From Hirudo medicinalis (taxonomy: Eukaryota > Annelida > Clitellata > Hirudinida > Hirudinidae), in NCBI GenBank assembly GCA_011800805.1, contig MPNW01000258.1, positions 147,180 through 211,179 of the forward strand: a stretch of DNA of 64,000 bases, written 5' to 3'. Below, piece after piece: positions 13,201 through 25,000 of this stretch. The notes under the pieces are model-generated. The model saw only the letters and a program-made list of their open reading frames with translations. It made no database searches and was not told the DNA's origin. The first letter of the stretch is position 1. Each line of letters begins with the position of its first letter. A program made the position numbers and the translations under genes.

Positions 13201-15459
13201 TTGAAGCCTTGTGAGATTAAATTTTGGAAGTGTGTGCATTTTTATTTAATAAGTGCAATGTTTCTCGAATTTGAAATCAACCATTTTGAAAGGTTTCAAG
13301 GATTCAAATATTTTCATAAATTGTTTCAAGGGTTCAAAGGGTGAAAAAGGGTCGTCTGCTCATTTCCCGGGTTTTTCGAGAAATATCGTTCACTCATCCG
13401 AGGTTGCCGGATTCCCTGTCAACTTCATTGAAGGCCCACCTGGTCCACCTGGTTTGCCAGGAAAAAAGGTTGAGAATTTAATTTTACTTACTGTTACGCA
13501 TTATCAATCTTCTAATCTTCAATAATGTAGTTTAAATTTAAACATTATTAAAGTTGGAGGTTGAATGACGGGGGTTGAATGAATGGGGCTCACAATCCTT
13601 TACTTCTGTGGAATTAGAATTACTTTGAATTTAGAATTGATGAACACGAATGAATGTTTCTCATTCTCCATCTTCAACTTACTTCTTGAATGTTTCAACC
13701 ATTGTTCATCTGAGTTCCGTAAAACAAATTATTTATCGCAGGGAAAATATTCAAAATTAAACAATCTGGCAAAGAGTGAAGTGATATTCTGAAAAATAAA
13801 ACTTTTACAAGCAGATGAATCGCAGAACGACGGGATGTCAGATCCAGACTGGTCCTTTGTTACCGAGAAAAGTCATCCAAGAAATTAGGAGCTCGAGATC
13901 AAAGAGGCACATTTGTGTAGGTTGTTGGGAGGGCTACGGAATTATAACTTTAAATATATTTTCATATCAGCACTGAAATTAATAACTTCAATGCTTTACA
14001 TAGTGCGATGTCATTCTACTTTAGCACTTCGCTGTAGCAACCTAGTTGCTAAGGAACCTTAAGATTCAAGAGTAGCATTATTTACGACCAATTTGCAGAT
14101 TAACAATTAATTAAATCTAATTAATGTGCCTCTTTGCTATTTCTTATAATTATTTAAGGCTTAATTTCGAGGTATTATTAACTGCAATACTAATTTCGAT
14201 GCGAAAGGGTCAAACATAAATATTTTTGCGAACATTCTTAGGTCCTCACGTAAACCTCAGGATGGAGTGATTCCAACATTTCATAGAATTGAGCGAGTAA
14301 TAAACATAAAGTGTTTTCTTCAATTTATTTTATTCCTTTTACCAACATTCAAAACATTTATGACACAAAATAACGCAAATGGAAGATCAGAATTGAAAAA
14401 CCTTTTAAATAAAAGTCTTCCAACATTCAACAGGGAGAGAGGGGTCCAAGAGGTTACTTAGGCAAAAGAAGACACAACAAATTCAAAGAAACTGAGGTGG
14501 AAAACGTTTGATTTTACTTGATGCATTTCTTACTTTTACTTTAAAAATGACCAATAATAAAAGATTACATTTAAAAATTACACATACAATAATCGGAAAA
14601 ATCAACCTTAATCTATGAAATAGTAGCACAATAATCGGAATTAAATAGAATAATTGGAATTGGTAATTGGTTTGGACATCGATGTTTATGGATTTGTTAC
14701 AGGAATTATGTGAAGCAACTTTTAGTGATGAAAACAAATGTAAGGAAGCCATGAAGGAGGTCATTCAGAAGGGTGCTCGGGTATCGAAAGTGTTAATGTT
14801 GTTATTTTTATCATCACCATTATTGTCATCGCCTTCGCTGTCATCATCACCATAATCTTCATCATCACCATCACCATTAACAAGGTATCATTATTATTTT
14901 TTTTAAATTATTATTATTTTTATTATTATTATTAATGTAATTCATATTGAATTAGTTGTTGCCCTCGTGAATATATCAGCATTTGAGTTTATTTTTTTGT
15001 TTTGTTGTCATTTTATTGCCTGAATACAATTTGGAAAACAATTTCAATGGAAATATTTCTAAGCATTTCTTTCGTCATTTTAATAAATAATGAATGAAAT
15101 CAAGTTAAATATGTTAGTTATAAGGAGTTGAAATGAACATTAGATAAAATATAAATCGACTCAACATACTTTTTTAATCTTTCAAGGGACAACCTGTGAA
15201 GTCTGTAGACAAAGACGAAAAGGGGGATTCAAGCCACAAAGTTTGCAACTCAAACTTTTACAATTTTGCTCTTATTACAACATTTGTAATTATGTTTGTG
15301 TTATAACAAAGAAGTCTTGCAAGAGTTCATAATGTCTTAAAATGAATCTTCCTCACACAGGTTGAGAAACTTCAACTGCCTCAACAATCGCTTCCACATT
15401 CTTTCTCGACAGTTTGGCCACGCGAGACTTCAGTTAAAAGCAGAGAGATGACTTCTTGA
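7262..15459 (+). CDS. Type II transmembrane collagen (MACIT-like)
   Basis: Sixteen exons: 7262-7495, 7887-7941, 8136-8206, 10195-10230, 10914-10949, 11149-11184, 11728-11799, 12002-12032, 12294-12424, 12618-12635, 12941-12967, 13331-13468, 14434-14496, 14703-14780, 15187-15240, 15361-15459 (about 392 aa). The N-terminus is cytosolic with no signal peptide, followed by a membrane span ([15 protein letters not shown], residues ~28-42), a coiled coil, and a furin-type site RFKR before the paired cysteines (HCACPQ). Gly-X-Y repeats follow ([19 protein letters not shown]). Three exons are 36 bp and one is 72 bp, each beginning with a whole Gly codon, typical of collagen genes. A non-collagenous break sits in exon 12, and the C-terminal part is non-collagenous with two cysteines. 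The order resembles collagens XIII, XXIII and XXV. The exon 8/9 join keeps Gly register only with the acceptor at 12292-12293. The start could lie further upstream. Confidence 0.82.
8759..8953. repeat. 17-bp minisatellite with 140-bp gap
   Basis: The unit GCATGACATCCGATGAT flanks both sides of an N run at 8781-8920, inside collagen intron 3. The gap is therefore almost certainly more of the same tandem repeat that could not be assembled. Confidence 0.85.
8781..8920. other. Assembly gap (140 N)
   Basis: A run of N inside collagen intron 3, flanked on both sides by the same 17-bp repeat unit. Confidence 1.
10301..10475 (+). repeat. (ATGTT)35 pentanucleotide array
   Basis: Thirty-five perfect copies of ATGTT (equivalently TGTTA) in collagen intron 4. 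The perfection implies a young or actively homogenised microsatellite. Long open frames reading Met-Leu-Cys-Tyr through it are repeat artefacts. Confidence 0.97.
14797..14935 (+). repeat. Trinucleotide-rich low-complexity tract
   Basis: Mixed TCA/ATT/TTA trinucleotide repeats in collagen intron 14. No coding potential is likely. Confidence 0.7.
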
Positions 15460-15972
15460 ATGGATGTTTATCAATTTAAGTGAATCATTATATAAATTTA
15501 TGAGCGTTATTAAATGAGACTTAAATAATAGACACAATAGATCAATAACTCAATCAGATGATCATTTGTGGGGAAATACCGCCTAAAATGGCGAATAGAC
15601 ATTGCGTAGACGTGTTTTGTCTGTTTATGCAAGGTAAATGTTGCATTCATTTATACCAAAAAAAATGTCTGCAGCTCTCGAGAAGTATTTCAGTGTTTCT
15701 CATTGAAAAAATAGACCACATGCCCTCATTTTGCGTCAATTTGTTTGCATTCTTCTAATCAATTTTAAAACAAGCGAATAATATAATTTGAAACGAATAT
15801 TCACAATTATTCAAAAATTATAAAATATAAGATGAAAATTACTTGTCATAGGTTCATAGGAGCCCAAATTCAAGGAGAAAGTCATTTATTTAAATTAGAA
15901 AAAAAACCCAACAATGATTCTTTAGTCGAATCAGTGACAGCACCCGCTGGAGTTTTTTTAACAAAATGGAGA
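15460..15972. other. Convergent intergenic region, collagen/serpin
   Basis: Collagen (plus) and serpin (minus) converge here, so it holds both 3' UTRs. The open frame at 15558-15758 has no recognisable features. Confidence 0.4.
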
Positions 15973-18078
15973 TCAGGCAGTTCCAGGCTCAACAACCCAA
16001 CCTAGAAACAGAACGATACGCGATTTGTTGTCCCTAATGAGGAAGAAGAAAGGTCGATCAGCGACAAAGTAATGGGAGAATTTCTCGGACCTCGTCGTTA
16101 TGAGGACCCCAGTTGCTGCCGCAGCTTCTGAGCCCTCTTCGTTGACTTCCACCACTGCTTTGTGGAGCACCTTCGACACGTACAACTTCTCCGTCTTCTG
16201 GATTCCACTCAAATCGGCTGCAGTTTTATCGAACAAATCAGAAATTCCCATTCTTTTGAACACCTCTCCAATGTCGTCATCCGAAGTTATTTTGAAACGA
16301 GGTAGGGACACTGTTACAAATTCTTCCCTCAAAGATAAGGAATTGATGAAATGTGAAGTCAGGAGTCTCTCGAAACTGCTCAGAGAAATGTTTTTATAAT
16401 TTGGTTTTATGAGAATCATGCTAAACTTTTTCTTGTTAAATGGAAGTTCAACCACTTGTCCCCACTCCTTCTCAATGTAATGAAGTTTCATTCTCAACTG
16501 ATGCATCATGGGCACATTTATGCTTCTGGTCTCTGAAACGAAAAACGCTGCTGGCTTTGTCAAATTTCGTTCGAACTTCTGGTCCCACTCTGCTTTGAAG
16601 TAGATTGCGTTTGTCAACATAAGACGCATGTCGGAGTTCACATCCAGCTGAGCAATCAATTGAGGTATTCTCATTCTTGTCACTTTTGACACCCAATTGT
16701 TGATGCGTTTGACTGAGCTTGATGAGTTTCTCCTGTTTTGCAAATGGGAAAAATATTCTATTTATTCGATTTGACATTTAAAATGCTGACAACTACTTAA
16801 TAAATATTTTCCTTATCTCAGAATGATTAACAATATCAAAAGTAACTTAGTTTAAACCTGGATTTGTTATTTTATGTTAATATATACAGTTAGATTCGAT
16901 GGCTCACACTTTATTCTAACTTATATCAATCCTTTCATACTGACGAGGTAAAACTTACTAAGCTTTAGAATTGGAAATAATGGTATTTAATATTCGTTAC
17001 TATTGTGAATTCTAACAGAATCTACTCACCCAAAGTTTAAACGATCTACGGTTGCATCGTAAAATCGTCTTGCCTTTTTCAAGAACTTTTTCCTCACTTG
17101 AAATTTCTCATCAACGAAGAGACTATTAGCCATATAGACAGCGTGATTATTTAGTGACAAATGCTTATTTATTTTCATGAAAACTTATGAATTTGGTCCC
17201 GTTTCGATTTATTATTGATCCTTAAAGCATTTTGTATTTCCTTCAACGTATTGCCTCGAGCTCCCAGGCATGTCAACCCCAGGGCAAAGGAAATGCTGAC
17301 GGGTGAAACAAATATGTTCTTATCGTCTTTGGTAGCCGATAGTTCTTTAAAAACTTCCATTGCAAAATCTGTGTTCCCTTTCACTAAGTTAGTAGGGATT
17401 TCACGCCCGCTAACAACTCCTAATTCTGCGATTAAATATGAACAAGTAATTCACATTTAAGAACAACAAAGAAAATATATTCGAGCAAATTCAAACGTGA
17501 TAAAATGTTATGAGAATATGTTTATTTATTTTATTTTTTTAAAACAAGGCTTTATTACACCCACTAATGCAATGAGTGGTTGAAATGAGTATCTTGAGAT
17601 AATGTTCTGCGTTTTAATCTTTCCAGGAAATACGATCCTAGGTCGAGGTCGAAAGTAATTCGAATCAAGAAAAAGAAAGCTTCCATTCAAAGATATTAGA
17701 AGGTAGAAATAGGATTCTTCAACTCTGGAAGAATTGAAAGGCGTTAAAATTGTAATTGCAGGCTAGAACAAGACACTCTGACATTCTGGCCTGAGAAATA
17801 GAGGCAAAATAATTACAACAAGACAGTGAGCAGGTGGACCTCGTTCTTAAATTGTAAATTAATCAATAATCAATAATTAATGGACAATAGTCATCTCGAT
17901 CATTTTATGTTTCATTTCCCAGATTACTTTTTTGAATTTCTTTATTAGAAAGTCAGATTACATTCAACATGGTATAATTTGTTGAGATTAAAGATGATTA
18001 ACATAATTTTTATATTATTAATCTTGAAAACATCTCACCGCATAAACTTGAAGCAAGAATAACAGTAACCAACAACAT
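15973..18078 (-). CDS. Secreted inhibitory-type serpin, one frameshift
   Basis: Serine protease inhibitor. Three exons on the minus strand: 18078-18039 (signal peptide MLLVTVILASSLC), 17425-17030, and 16732-15973; phases 1 and 2 match at both junctions. Hallmarks include NIFVSPVSISFALGLTCLGARG, ANSLFVDEKF, LTNAIYFKAEWDQKF, a hinge EEGSEAAAATG, and the C-terminal DRPFFFLIRD. Counting from the hinge Gly as P15 places Arg at P1 and Ser at P1' (TTR-SEK), which predicts inhibition of a trypsin-like protease, as in antithrombin-type serpins. Exon 2 carries a one-base deletion in a short A run (plus strand 17180-17183): the frame ends at HKFS-stop, and the next frame resumes at MKINKHLSLNNHAVY. It may be a sequencing error, an allele or a young pseudogene. 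Otherwise it is full length (~398 aa). Confidence 0.88.
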
Positions 18079-18731
18079 GACCTCCTAATGCTTAATTCAA
18101 ACTGTAAAGTATTGCGTGGAAAATGTATTTCCACAATTCTACATTCAAAAAAAGCTAAGTTACTTAAGGAGGGATTCTCTCTCGTTACTCTTGCAACATT
18201 ATGTTCATGCTTCCTGGCTGTTCCTCAGAAGGTGCTTGTGAAAGTGATGTGCGTGCAAGCATCACTATCATCATCAACATCATCCCCATTCATCGCCATT
18301 ATCAATATCGCTTACTTCCTTAAAGGCAATTTTTGTTAAAGACTTGCAGTTGTTTATTTCAAAGTATAATATTCTTTTTTCCTGTGCAGATTTGATTTGA
18401 ATAGACCAATACCTTCGCCATTTCTAATGAGCGTATCGCAATAAATGTAAATTAAATTAAATTAAATGGGTTACCATTTATTATGATTCAATTTTAATGT
18501 AACCCATGAATAACCTCAATCTAATCACGCTTAAATAAATATTCATAACATAATTTAATCGTAGCTACTTTTCAAAATTATATCTATAGTTCCAATGTTT
18601 ATTATGTAATCGTATTACTTTACAACTCGTTGACAACATTTATATTCTTATGTTTTGCGGTGTGAAATGCGAATATATAAATTGCTGTGTTCAAATTTAA
18701 AAATCCACAAAATTCAAATGATAAAAGTTTC
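18079..18731. other. Intergenic between serpin and zinc-finger B
   Basis: Contains the serpin promoter (just above 18078) and, near 18732, the 3' end of the minus-strand zinc-finger gene. No other exon was recognised. Confidence 0.4.
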
Positions 18732-19501
18732 TTATATTCGACTCAGATAAATTGTTATATATTCTTCGGAGTACGGAGTGCCATTTTCGGCCATTTTTTG
18801 AACGTGCTTTAAGCGTCTCTGTTTTTCTTTGTGTTGTTTGATATCTCTAGAAGACATCTTGTGTATCTTCTCCATATGAGTATGCAATGTATCACGTCGT
18901 GCATATATTTTGTCACAAGCGGGACATTTATGATCGGATTGAATCTCCTTTTTCTGGCGTTTGTTTGTTGATTCCTCCTCAGCGGCGGAGTNTTTGTCAC
19001 AAGCGGGACATTTATGATCGGATTGAATCTCCTTTTTCTGGCGTTTGTTTGTTGATTCCTCCTCAGCGGCGGAGTTTCTTCGTTTCCTTCTGGTCTTGGT
19101 GTTGTCTTTTGCTGATGACTGATTAGCTTTTATAATGAAGGATAATGAAGCATCATTGAAGCTGTTGGGGAGTGGAATGTCGGCATTATGAGAATCATTG
19201 GATGCTGAAAGCGGGTAAATGTTTTTATTGCCATGATTTTCTGACCTGCTATGCATACCTAAACACAATTCCTTATTCGAGATGAAATTATTCCCTTGAA
19301 ACGAAAATACTTCAAATTATAATCACATAAACGTTGAATGATTTTTTCAAAAACCTTACTCTGCATGTTTTCGACGACATGATGAACCGATATTTCTTCT
19401 TTCGACTGTTTGTCAGCTTCTGATGGTAACGATACCTCGTCTGGTTCCGCATTGTGCAAGGGAATGAGTCCAATAACTTCCAAAAATGCGATCTTCTCCA
19501 T
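18732..19501 (-). CDS. C2H2 zinc-finger protein, paralogue B
   Basis: Two exons on the minus strand, 19501-19360 and 19258-18732, joined in phase 1 with a gtaagg donor and a tttag acceptor. The N-terminus is acidic (MEKIAFLEVIGLIPLHNAEPDEV). The C-terminal half is nearly identical to paralogue A at 1559-2103: basic stretch, one C2H2 finger (CPACDKIYARRDTLHTHMEKIH) and a lysine-rich tail. Near-identity covers about 18770-19180, synonymous sites included, while the N-terminal regions have diverged. That suggests gene conversion, recent exchange or assembly collapse. It shares the 83-bp duplication with one N (18988). Function is unknown; a nuclear nucleic-acid-binding role is inferred from composition. 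Confidence 0.72.
18905..19071. repeat. 83-bp exact duplication around N (copy B)
   Basis: Same 83-bp repeat, with a single N at 18988 in the same relative position, as at 1739-1905. See that entry. Confidence 0.85.
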
Positions 19502-20189
19502 AAACCCTTTGGATCGAGGATTTTATATGTTGAAGTGTTGTTTTAGTAAGATGCGAAACCAGATATCGAAAAAGTCGATAAAATGTTAGAATAGCCGTCG
19601 TAACGACGAAAATATACGAAGATAAATCTTGGTCTATCGTAATAAAACTCAACCGCGTTTTTCATATTTTTAAAATAATATTTATCGCCAAGCGGTCGGT
19701 CGAACTTCGACGGGCAGTCACCAAGCGGTTTCTATTACCGTCCGCCCTCCCTCGGACTGCCAACCGATCCGACGTCTGCTTACGACAACCACGACGATTT
19801 GGAACATTCCACAGATGGCAGATCAAATACTTTAAGGCATTCACCAGTTCTATCCAGCTTATAACTGTGAAAAGCAGACCACAATTTTTATCAACAGAGC
19901 TCACTGTTTATTTTGCATTAGAAAGTCTCAAGTGTTTCGTAACAAAACAAGCCTTTCAAAATAAGGGCTTTTTGGATGCACAATGTTGAACTAAAACATC
20001 AAACATGTAAAAATCCTGCCATTGGTTTAGGCATTTATACTACAAAGTCTAGGTATCCTAAAGATTAACATTGCACATAAAAACCAAAATATACAGACAA
20101 AAACAAATAGAAATGCTGAGAACCTTCAAATTGATCACCAGTAACAACTAAAAGTAAAAAGCAAGAGGGTTTCAATCAATCAATTGCAT
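19502..20189. other. Zinc-finger B upstream; GC-richer patch
   Basis: Promoter side of zinc-finger B. A patch at about 19683-19800 is clearly more GC-rich than its surroundings and contains an imperfect repeat (CCAAGCGGTCGGTCG, CACCAAGCGGTTTC). The minus-strand open frame at 19662-19904 lacks any recognisable domain. It may be promoter DNA or a short repeat insertion. Confidence 0.4.
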
Positions 20190-21236
20190 CTAATCCACTG
20201 CCTTCTCGTCGATAAACTTCAGGTATTTCTTGCCAGTGTAAAGGAGACCGCCGGTGGCCAGCGTGCCGACAGCAACACGGAACCAATCGTTATCGTACAC
20301 GAGGTTCTTAAAAGTTGCCAACAACAAAAGGGTTCCAAAGTTGAACATCACGGAACCGAACACGCAAAAACCGAGCTTCTTGAGTTCAGCTGTTAAAAAT
20401 AAAAAATGAATCATTTGTCATGAAATGTGTAATTTGTAGGAGCTGAATCATGCAAGGACCATTTAGAACTCTTCAATGAAGTTTATCAGTTTATAAAACC
20501 TTGAGGAAATGCAAAAAAAGGTTCCACGTAATATAACAGACATGCAACAATCAATGATTTACGAACAAAGGTTGGAATTTGCAGTAACGTTGAAATGAGT
20601 TCACCTAATTTAATTGGTTTCTAAATCATTTAGTATGATATTTCACCCATGACTTTGCCAGATAAAAAGGAATGCAAAGCCTTTTTAAAAAGTAGCCACA
20701 AACTTTCATTAAAACCCATGTTATTGTATATGGAAAATTCAAGAACTTGCAATCGACTCTCATTTGAAGGTACTAAGCAAGTTATATCCATGAAAATCAT
20801 GGATCTTGGAATGCATCACGAGTGTCACTCACAATGATGAAACACTCTGGCAACATATCTACTAAGTGAACAACACAAACAAGAGGGTCCATTATAACAT
20901 ATAGTGAAGCATTGATGAATTTAATTATAATTATTACACAAATATTTTATGCGACCCGACTTACAGTCTGGTTTCATGTGTCTCCTTGTGTATAAGTAAA
21001 CGCCAATACCAATGTGAGCATTAAACCACAAGGCATTAGCAACTGCGTTGTCAAAAGGTCCAAAAATTCTGTAATGAAATACTTTACTAAAACCATAGAA
21101 ATATCAATATAAAAATTTAAAAAAATAACCTCCTAAAAGCAGCAGGATGCATAACATCAAAAGAAAAAGCTATGGAGCTGGCAGAACCGATCATCGGCAA
21201 ATAAAAAGAATAAAGCTTGTTCCCCTTCCCCTTCAT
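20190..21236 (-). CDS. Small multi-pass membrane protein, unknown
   Basis: Three exons on the minus strand: 21236-21130, 21068-20965 and 20389-20190; phases 2 and 1 match. The product is about 136 residues with roughly three to four hydrophobic segments (YLPMIGSASSIAFSF, ALWFNAHIGIGVYLY, CVFGSVMFNFGTLLLLATF, RVAVGTLATGGLLYTG) and a charged C-terminus (KKYLKFIDEKAVD). No signal peptide is evident. The frame stays open upstream of this ATG to an AG at about 21310 (including FDRRYSAK), so the true start could be earlier. The size and composition recall small mitochondrial or ER membrane proteins, but I do not recognise the family and give no function. Confidence 0.8.
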
Positions 21237-22089
21237 TTTAGCGGAATAACGTCGATCAAATAGAATGGAAGGCAACACTAACGCCGAACGAACACCAAAG
21301 AAAAACTGACAACCTTCAAGGGTTTAATAATTCCATGTAATTCTAAGCTTCCAGAAACAAAGTTTTATTGCTGAAAAATAAAAAAAAAGGATACATTTTT
21401 GAAGATGCGTATTAATTAATTAATTTATTAAAACATTTTTGTTTTTATTGTTCAATTCATGGCTAGTACATCACTTTTGTAAACATTTTTAAAGTATTTA
21501 TTTTCTTAACAGTAAATTTATAGTGAAAAATTCAGCAATGTTTAAGACAACTTTATTATAAAAATTATCAATTTTGCACTTTATCAGATTTGAAATGATT
21601 ATATATTTTTTTGATAATTTATAAAATTAATTTTTAGGTATTTTGATGGATTTTATTTTAAGGTAACAGACACAGTGCTCGAATTAGAGGTAACCATAGA
21701 TACGTAAACATAAGGTTCTATTAGCACTAACAACAAGCTGTTCTAGAATGCAGTTGCTCTTTTGTTGATTGATTGTTGTTTTACAATTTTATACGTTTGA
21801 AATTTTTAGCAATGGAACCGGAGATTAAAAATTATGGAAATGATCGTAGCTCTATTGGTACGATACATTAATTTCATTTCTAATGCTTGCAGTGATGTAT
21901 CTAGTGAGGAATACACCAAATCATCGGTTGCGCACCGGGCGACGAACCCCTAGTATGCTTGTGCGAATATCTTATAAATAATTTTACTTTATTTAGATAA
22001 AAACCAAGAAGAAACAAATATTAACTTAGGAGCAACGGGTTTGAATTATTTGTAATGCTTAAAGGTAAATCAATAAATAGATTGAAACA
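21237..22089. other. Divergent intergenic region before IQUB
   Basis: The small membrane protein (minus) and IQUB (plus) diverge from here; their start codons are about 850 bp apart. A shared promoter is possible. I saw no other exon. Confidence 0.4.
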
Positions 22090-25000
22090 ATGGTTTTGCC
22101 TCCAGTCAAATTATACAACCCACAATCTGGGAAATGTCTGGCCTCGCTGAAAAGTGACCTCCATAAAACAGTGGGAGAGATGAAAGATATGCTGGCAACA
22201 GAACTCAAAGTCTCTGTTGATTGCATCATCTGTGAATTTCAAGGCTTGTGATTTTTATTGCTTTCAATTTAATTCCTTTATGAATATTTCATAAATGTAT
22301 TATCAAGATAGATGGAACAAAATCGGACTCCACTCTTTTAAAGGATATTGAAAATTGCGGGCAGGATGATTTGAAGTTCACATTGAGAATAACAGCTGAA
22401 GGTTAATGGCATAATTTTGCATAATCTTGCAGTTATCCATGACTGATTTATTCTGAATGTTTATAAGTTATAACTTATGACAATTAATGGGATTAGTTAT
22501 ATTAATACCTTCATGAATCAAAGTGAATAACTGAATTAAGTTTGTAAAGATGAATAAAAAAATAAAATAAATTCAGAATTTTTTTTTTAGATGAACCAAT
22601 ACAAGGAAAAGAGGCCTATAAACTTCCTGATGTCATTAAGGTCAAGATTCCACTGGGTGAGAATACTTGTTTCCTTAAATTAAAAATTTATTAAGCAATA
22701 ACTTTTGGCAAAATGAAAGCACTCATGTGTATTCTTAAAGCCTCTCATAATATATGACATTAGTAATCATTTAATTATTAAATTGGAATTCTTTAATAGA
22801 GAGTGCCATGAGTCCCAGATGGAGATATGTTTACGTAGCAATTGTCAAAGATCCAAGTTCTCAAATGAAGAAAGCCTTCCTGGGAGGATATCGAAACACA
22901 AAGAGTGGTGCTATTTATCACCATGCCATCATGCAGACTCTCCCAAAAGGCTGCTCACCTCATGAACTCGAAGTGGCAGCCAGTAAACGCAGTCGAGACA
23001 CACAGACATGTCAATTGAAATCTGAGAAGATTCAGACATCTTGCAACACTTCCACCCAGATGACAAAACCGGGTTTGTACGTGTCGGAAATTCACGACAG
23101 GAGGATAACCCCGAGGTCTTATGAGACGTCGGATGAAGTCATGGAGAGAAAAGTCGAGAAGGTTCCATCAAAATTTATTCTGTCGATAATTCTAATGATA
23201 TTCTTTGAATGAGAAGTTTTACTTGATGTCTTTTATGATATTGGTGATGCTAATAATACATATTTGATTATAATAAGATATAATAATAATTATCAATAAG
23301 ATGAAATTTTTCTCTCAGGTTGTGATACTGCAAAAGCACTTCAGAAGGTGGCTGGCCAAGAACAGAGTGGATGGTTTGAGAATGGAAAGAATGAAGAGGT
23401 TGGAGTGGGAGATGAATGAGTTGAGGAGAGAAAAGGAGGAGAAGGAGAGAGAAAAAGCAAGAGACAAGGAAAGAAGAATCCATCCAACCACAAAACAGGA
23501 TTTTGACCTCCTCTTTGACTCCTTGAGAAGTAATTCATATAAAATAATAAACTTTTAAATTGGTCACTTAATAATATATAGGATGCAATATACCTTTAAA
23601 TTGGTCAATGACCATGAATTGTTGCATGTCAATTTATTTCAAATGACTTTGCATTAATAAAACTTCAAGCAGTTGGTACACAATTAGTTAAGCTGTCTAT
23701 TAATGTTTTTTTTTCTCATGCTTGTTATGTTGGGTGTTCTAGATCGACGGGTTGCCTTCCTTTTCGCTGCATTATAGGCAACAGTTGTTAGGTGTTGAGT
23801 TCACAACCCAGCTAGAAGCAGCCAGGGATGGCCCTTGGATAGGGGTGCTGCTTAAATAGTTGGCTGATTGTAGTGCCTTCACATCTGCTTTGGACACGAG
23901 GCACTCAAAATGTCTGCTAAATTCAAATACGAACAAGATTACCATCTCGTTATATTTTGCAGAGTGGAAGAAAGAAGAAATTGAGAGCATAAACAAGATC
24001 CTCAGTGGAGCAGAAAGGAAAGCAGCACTGTGCATGTTGCTGGACCGGGAGTCTGAACTGATTGCAATCCTCTCGAGACTCCAGAAGCAGGCATCTGAAG
24101 AAAACAGGGAACATGGCATCATGAAATTTCTGAATCAGGTTTGAGTTGGTACTACTCATGTAGAAGAGGATAAAAATTTGTTCAAGGTCTCAAACATGTG
24201 TTCCAAAGCTAATTAGCAAGCATCAAAAATATTCATGTTCTGGCATCCTTTTAATTCACAAAATAAAGCTTTTAGACAACAAATTTATAATATAAATGCA
24301 ATGTTGTAAATTAGTCATATTGAACAACTTAAAATAGGCTTCGGCACCGAAAACCTGGAAAAGGTCTTCTGATGGAAAGGATGTTTCAATGAACACTCCA
24401 GAGACATTGAGGGCCAGCCTGCTGAAACAGATTTACATCACTCTCAAGACAAGGTTTGAAGCCCCAGAAGAGAGGCTGGATGCCCTCCTTGTTTTGAAGA
24501 ATACAATACAAGTATGGAGGCAAATGTTTTGTTTGAAATAAGTAGGGAGGCCACTGAAATAGTGATTTATTATTTATTGACATTCTTTGTATAATGAGGT
24601 CATTTGGATGATTTGAAACAATCTGCTAATATATATTTATATGCATTCACCCTGCAAAGAAATATCTAACTGCTAATTAGATATGAAAGTGGTTACCAAT
24701 TGGTAAGCCTACAAAGTTCTTCATTATTGCTATTCTCCTCATATCATCATCAGCATCATCATTGGCTGAGGCTACCCACAACATTTGATTGGTTGATTAA
24801 TTATGCATGACTAGAATAATACAAAGGTTATGTATGTTGTAGGCAGGGTTGGGAACACGACACTTTACGACTGTTGCTATTAAGACCGCATGCAGGAACG
24901 CAATTCAGCCAACCTGCTTGCCAATCTATATTTTGAGAATCTCCCTAACCCTAGATCCTGAAATTATTTAATTATTAAAGGGGCTCATGAACAATTGATC

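Noticed and set aside
19662..19904. Possible arginine-rich small protein on the minus strand
   Set aside because: No recognisable domain, no supported splice sites, and it lies in a GC-rich patch that likely belongs to a promoter or repeat.
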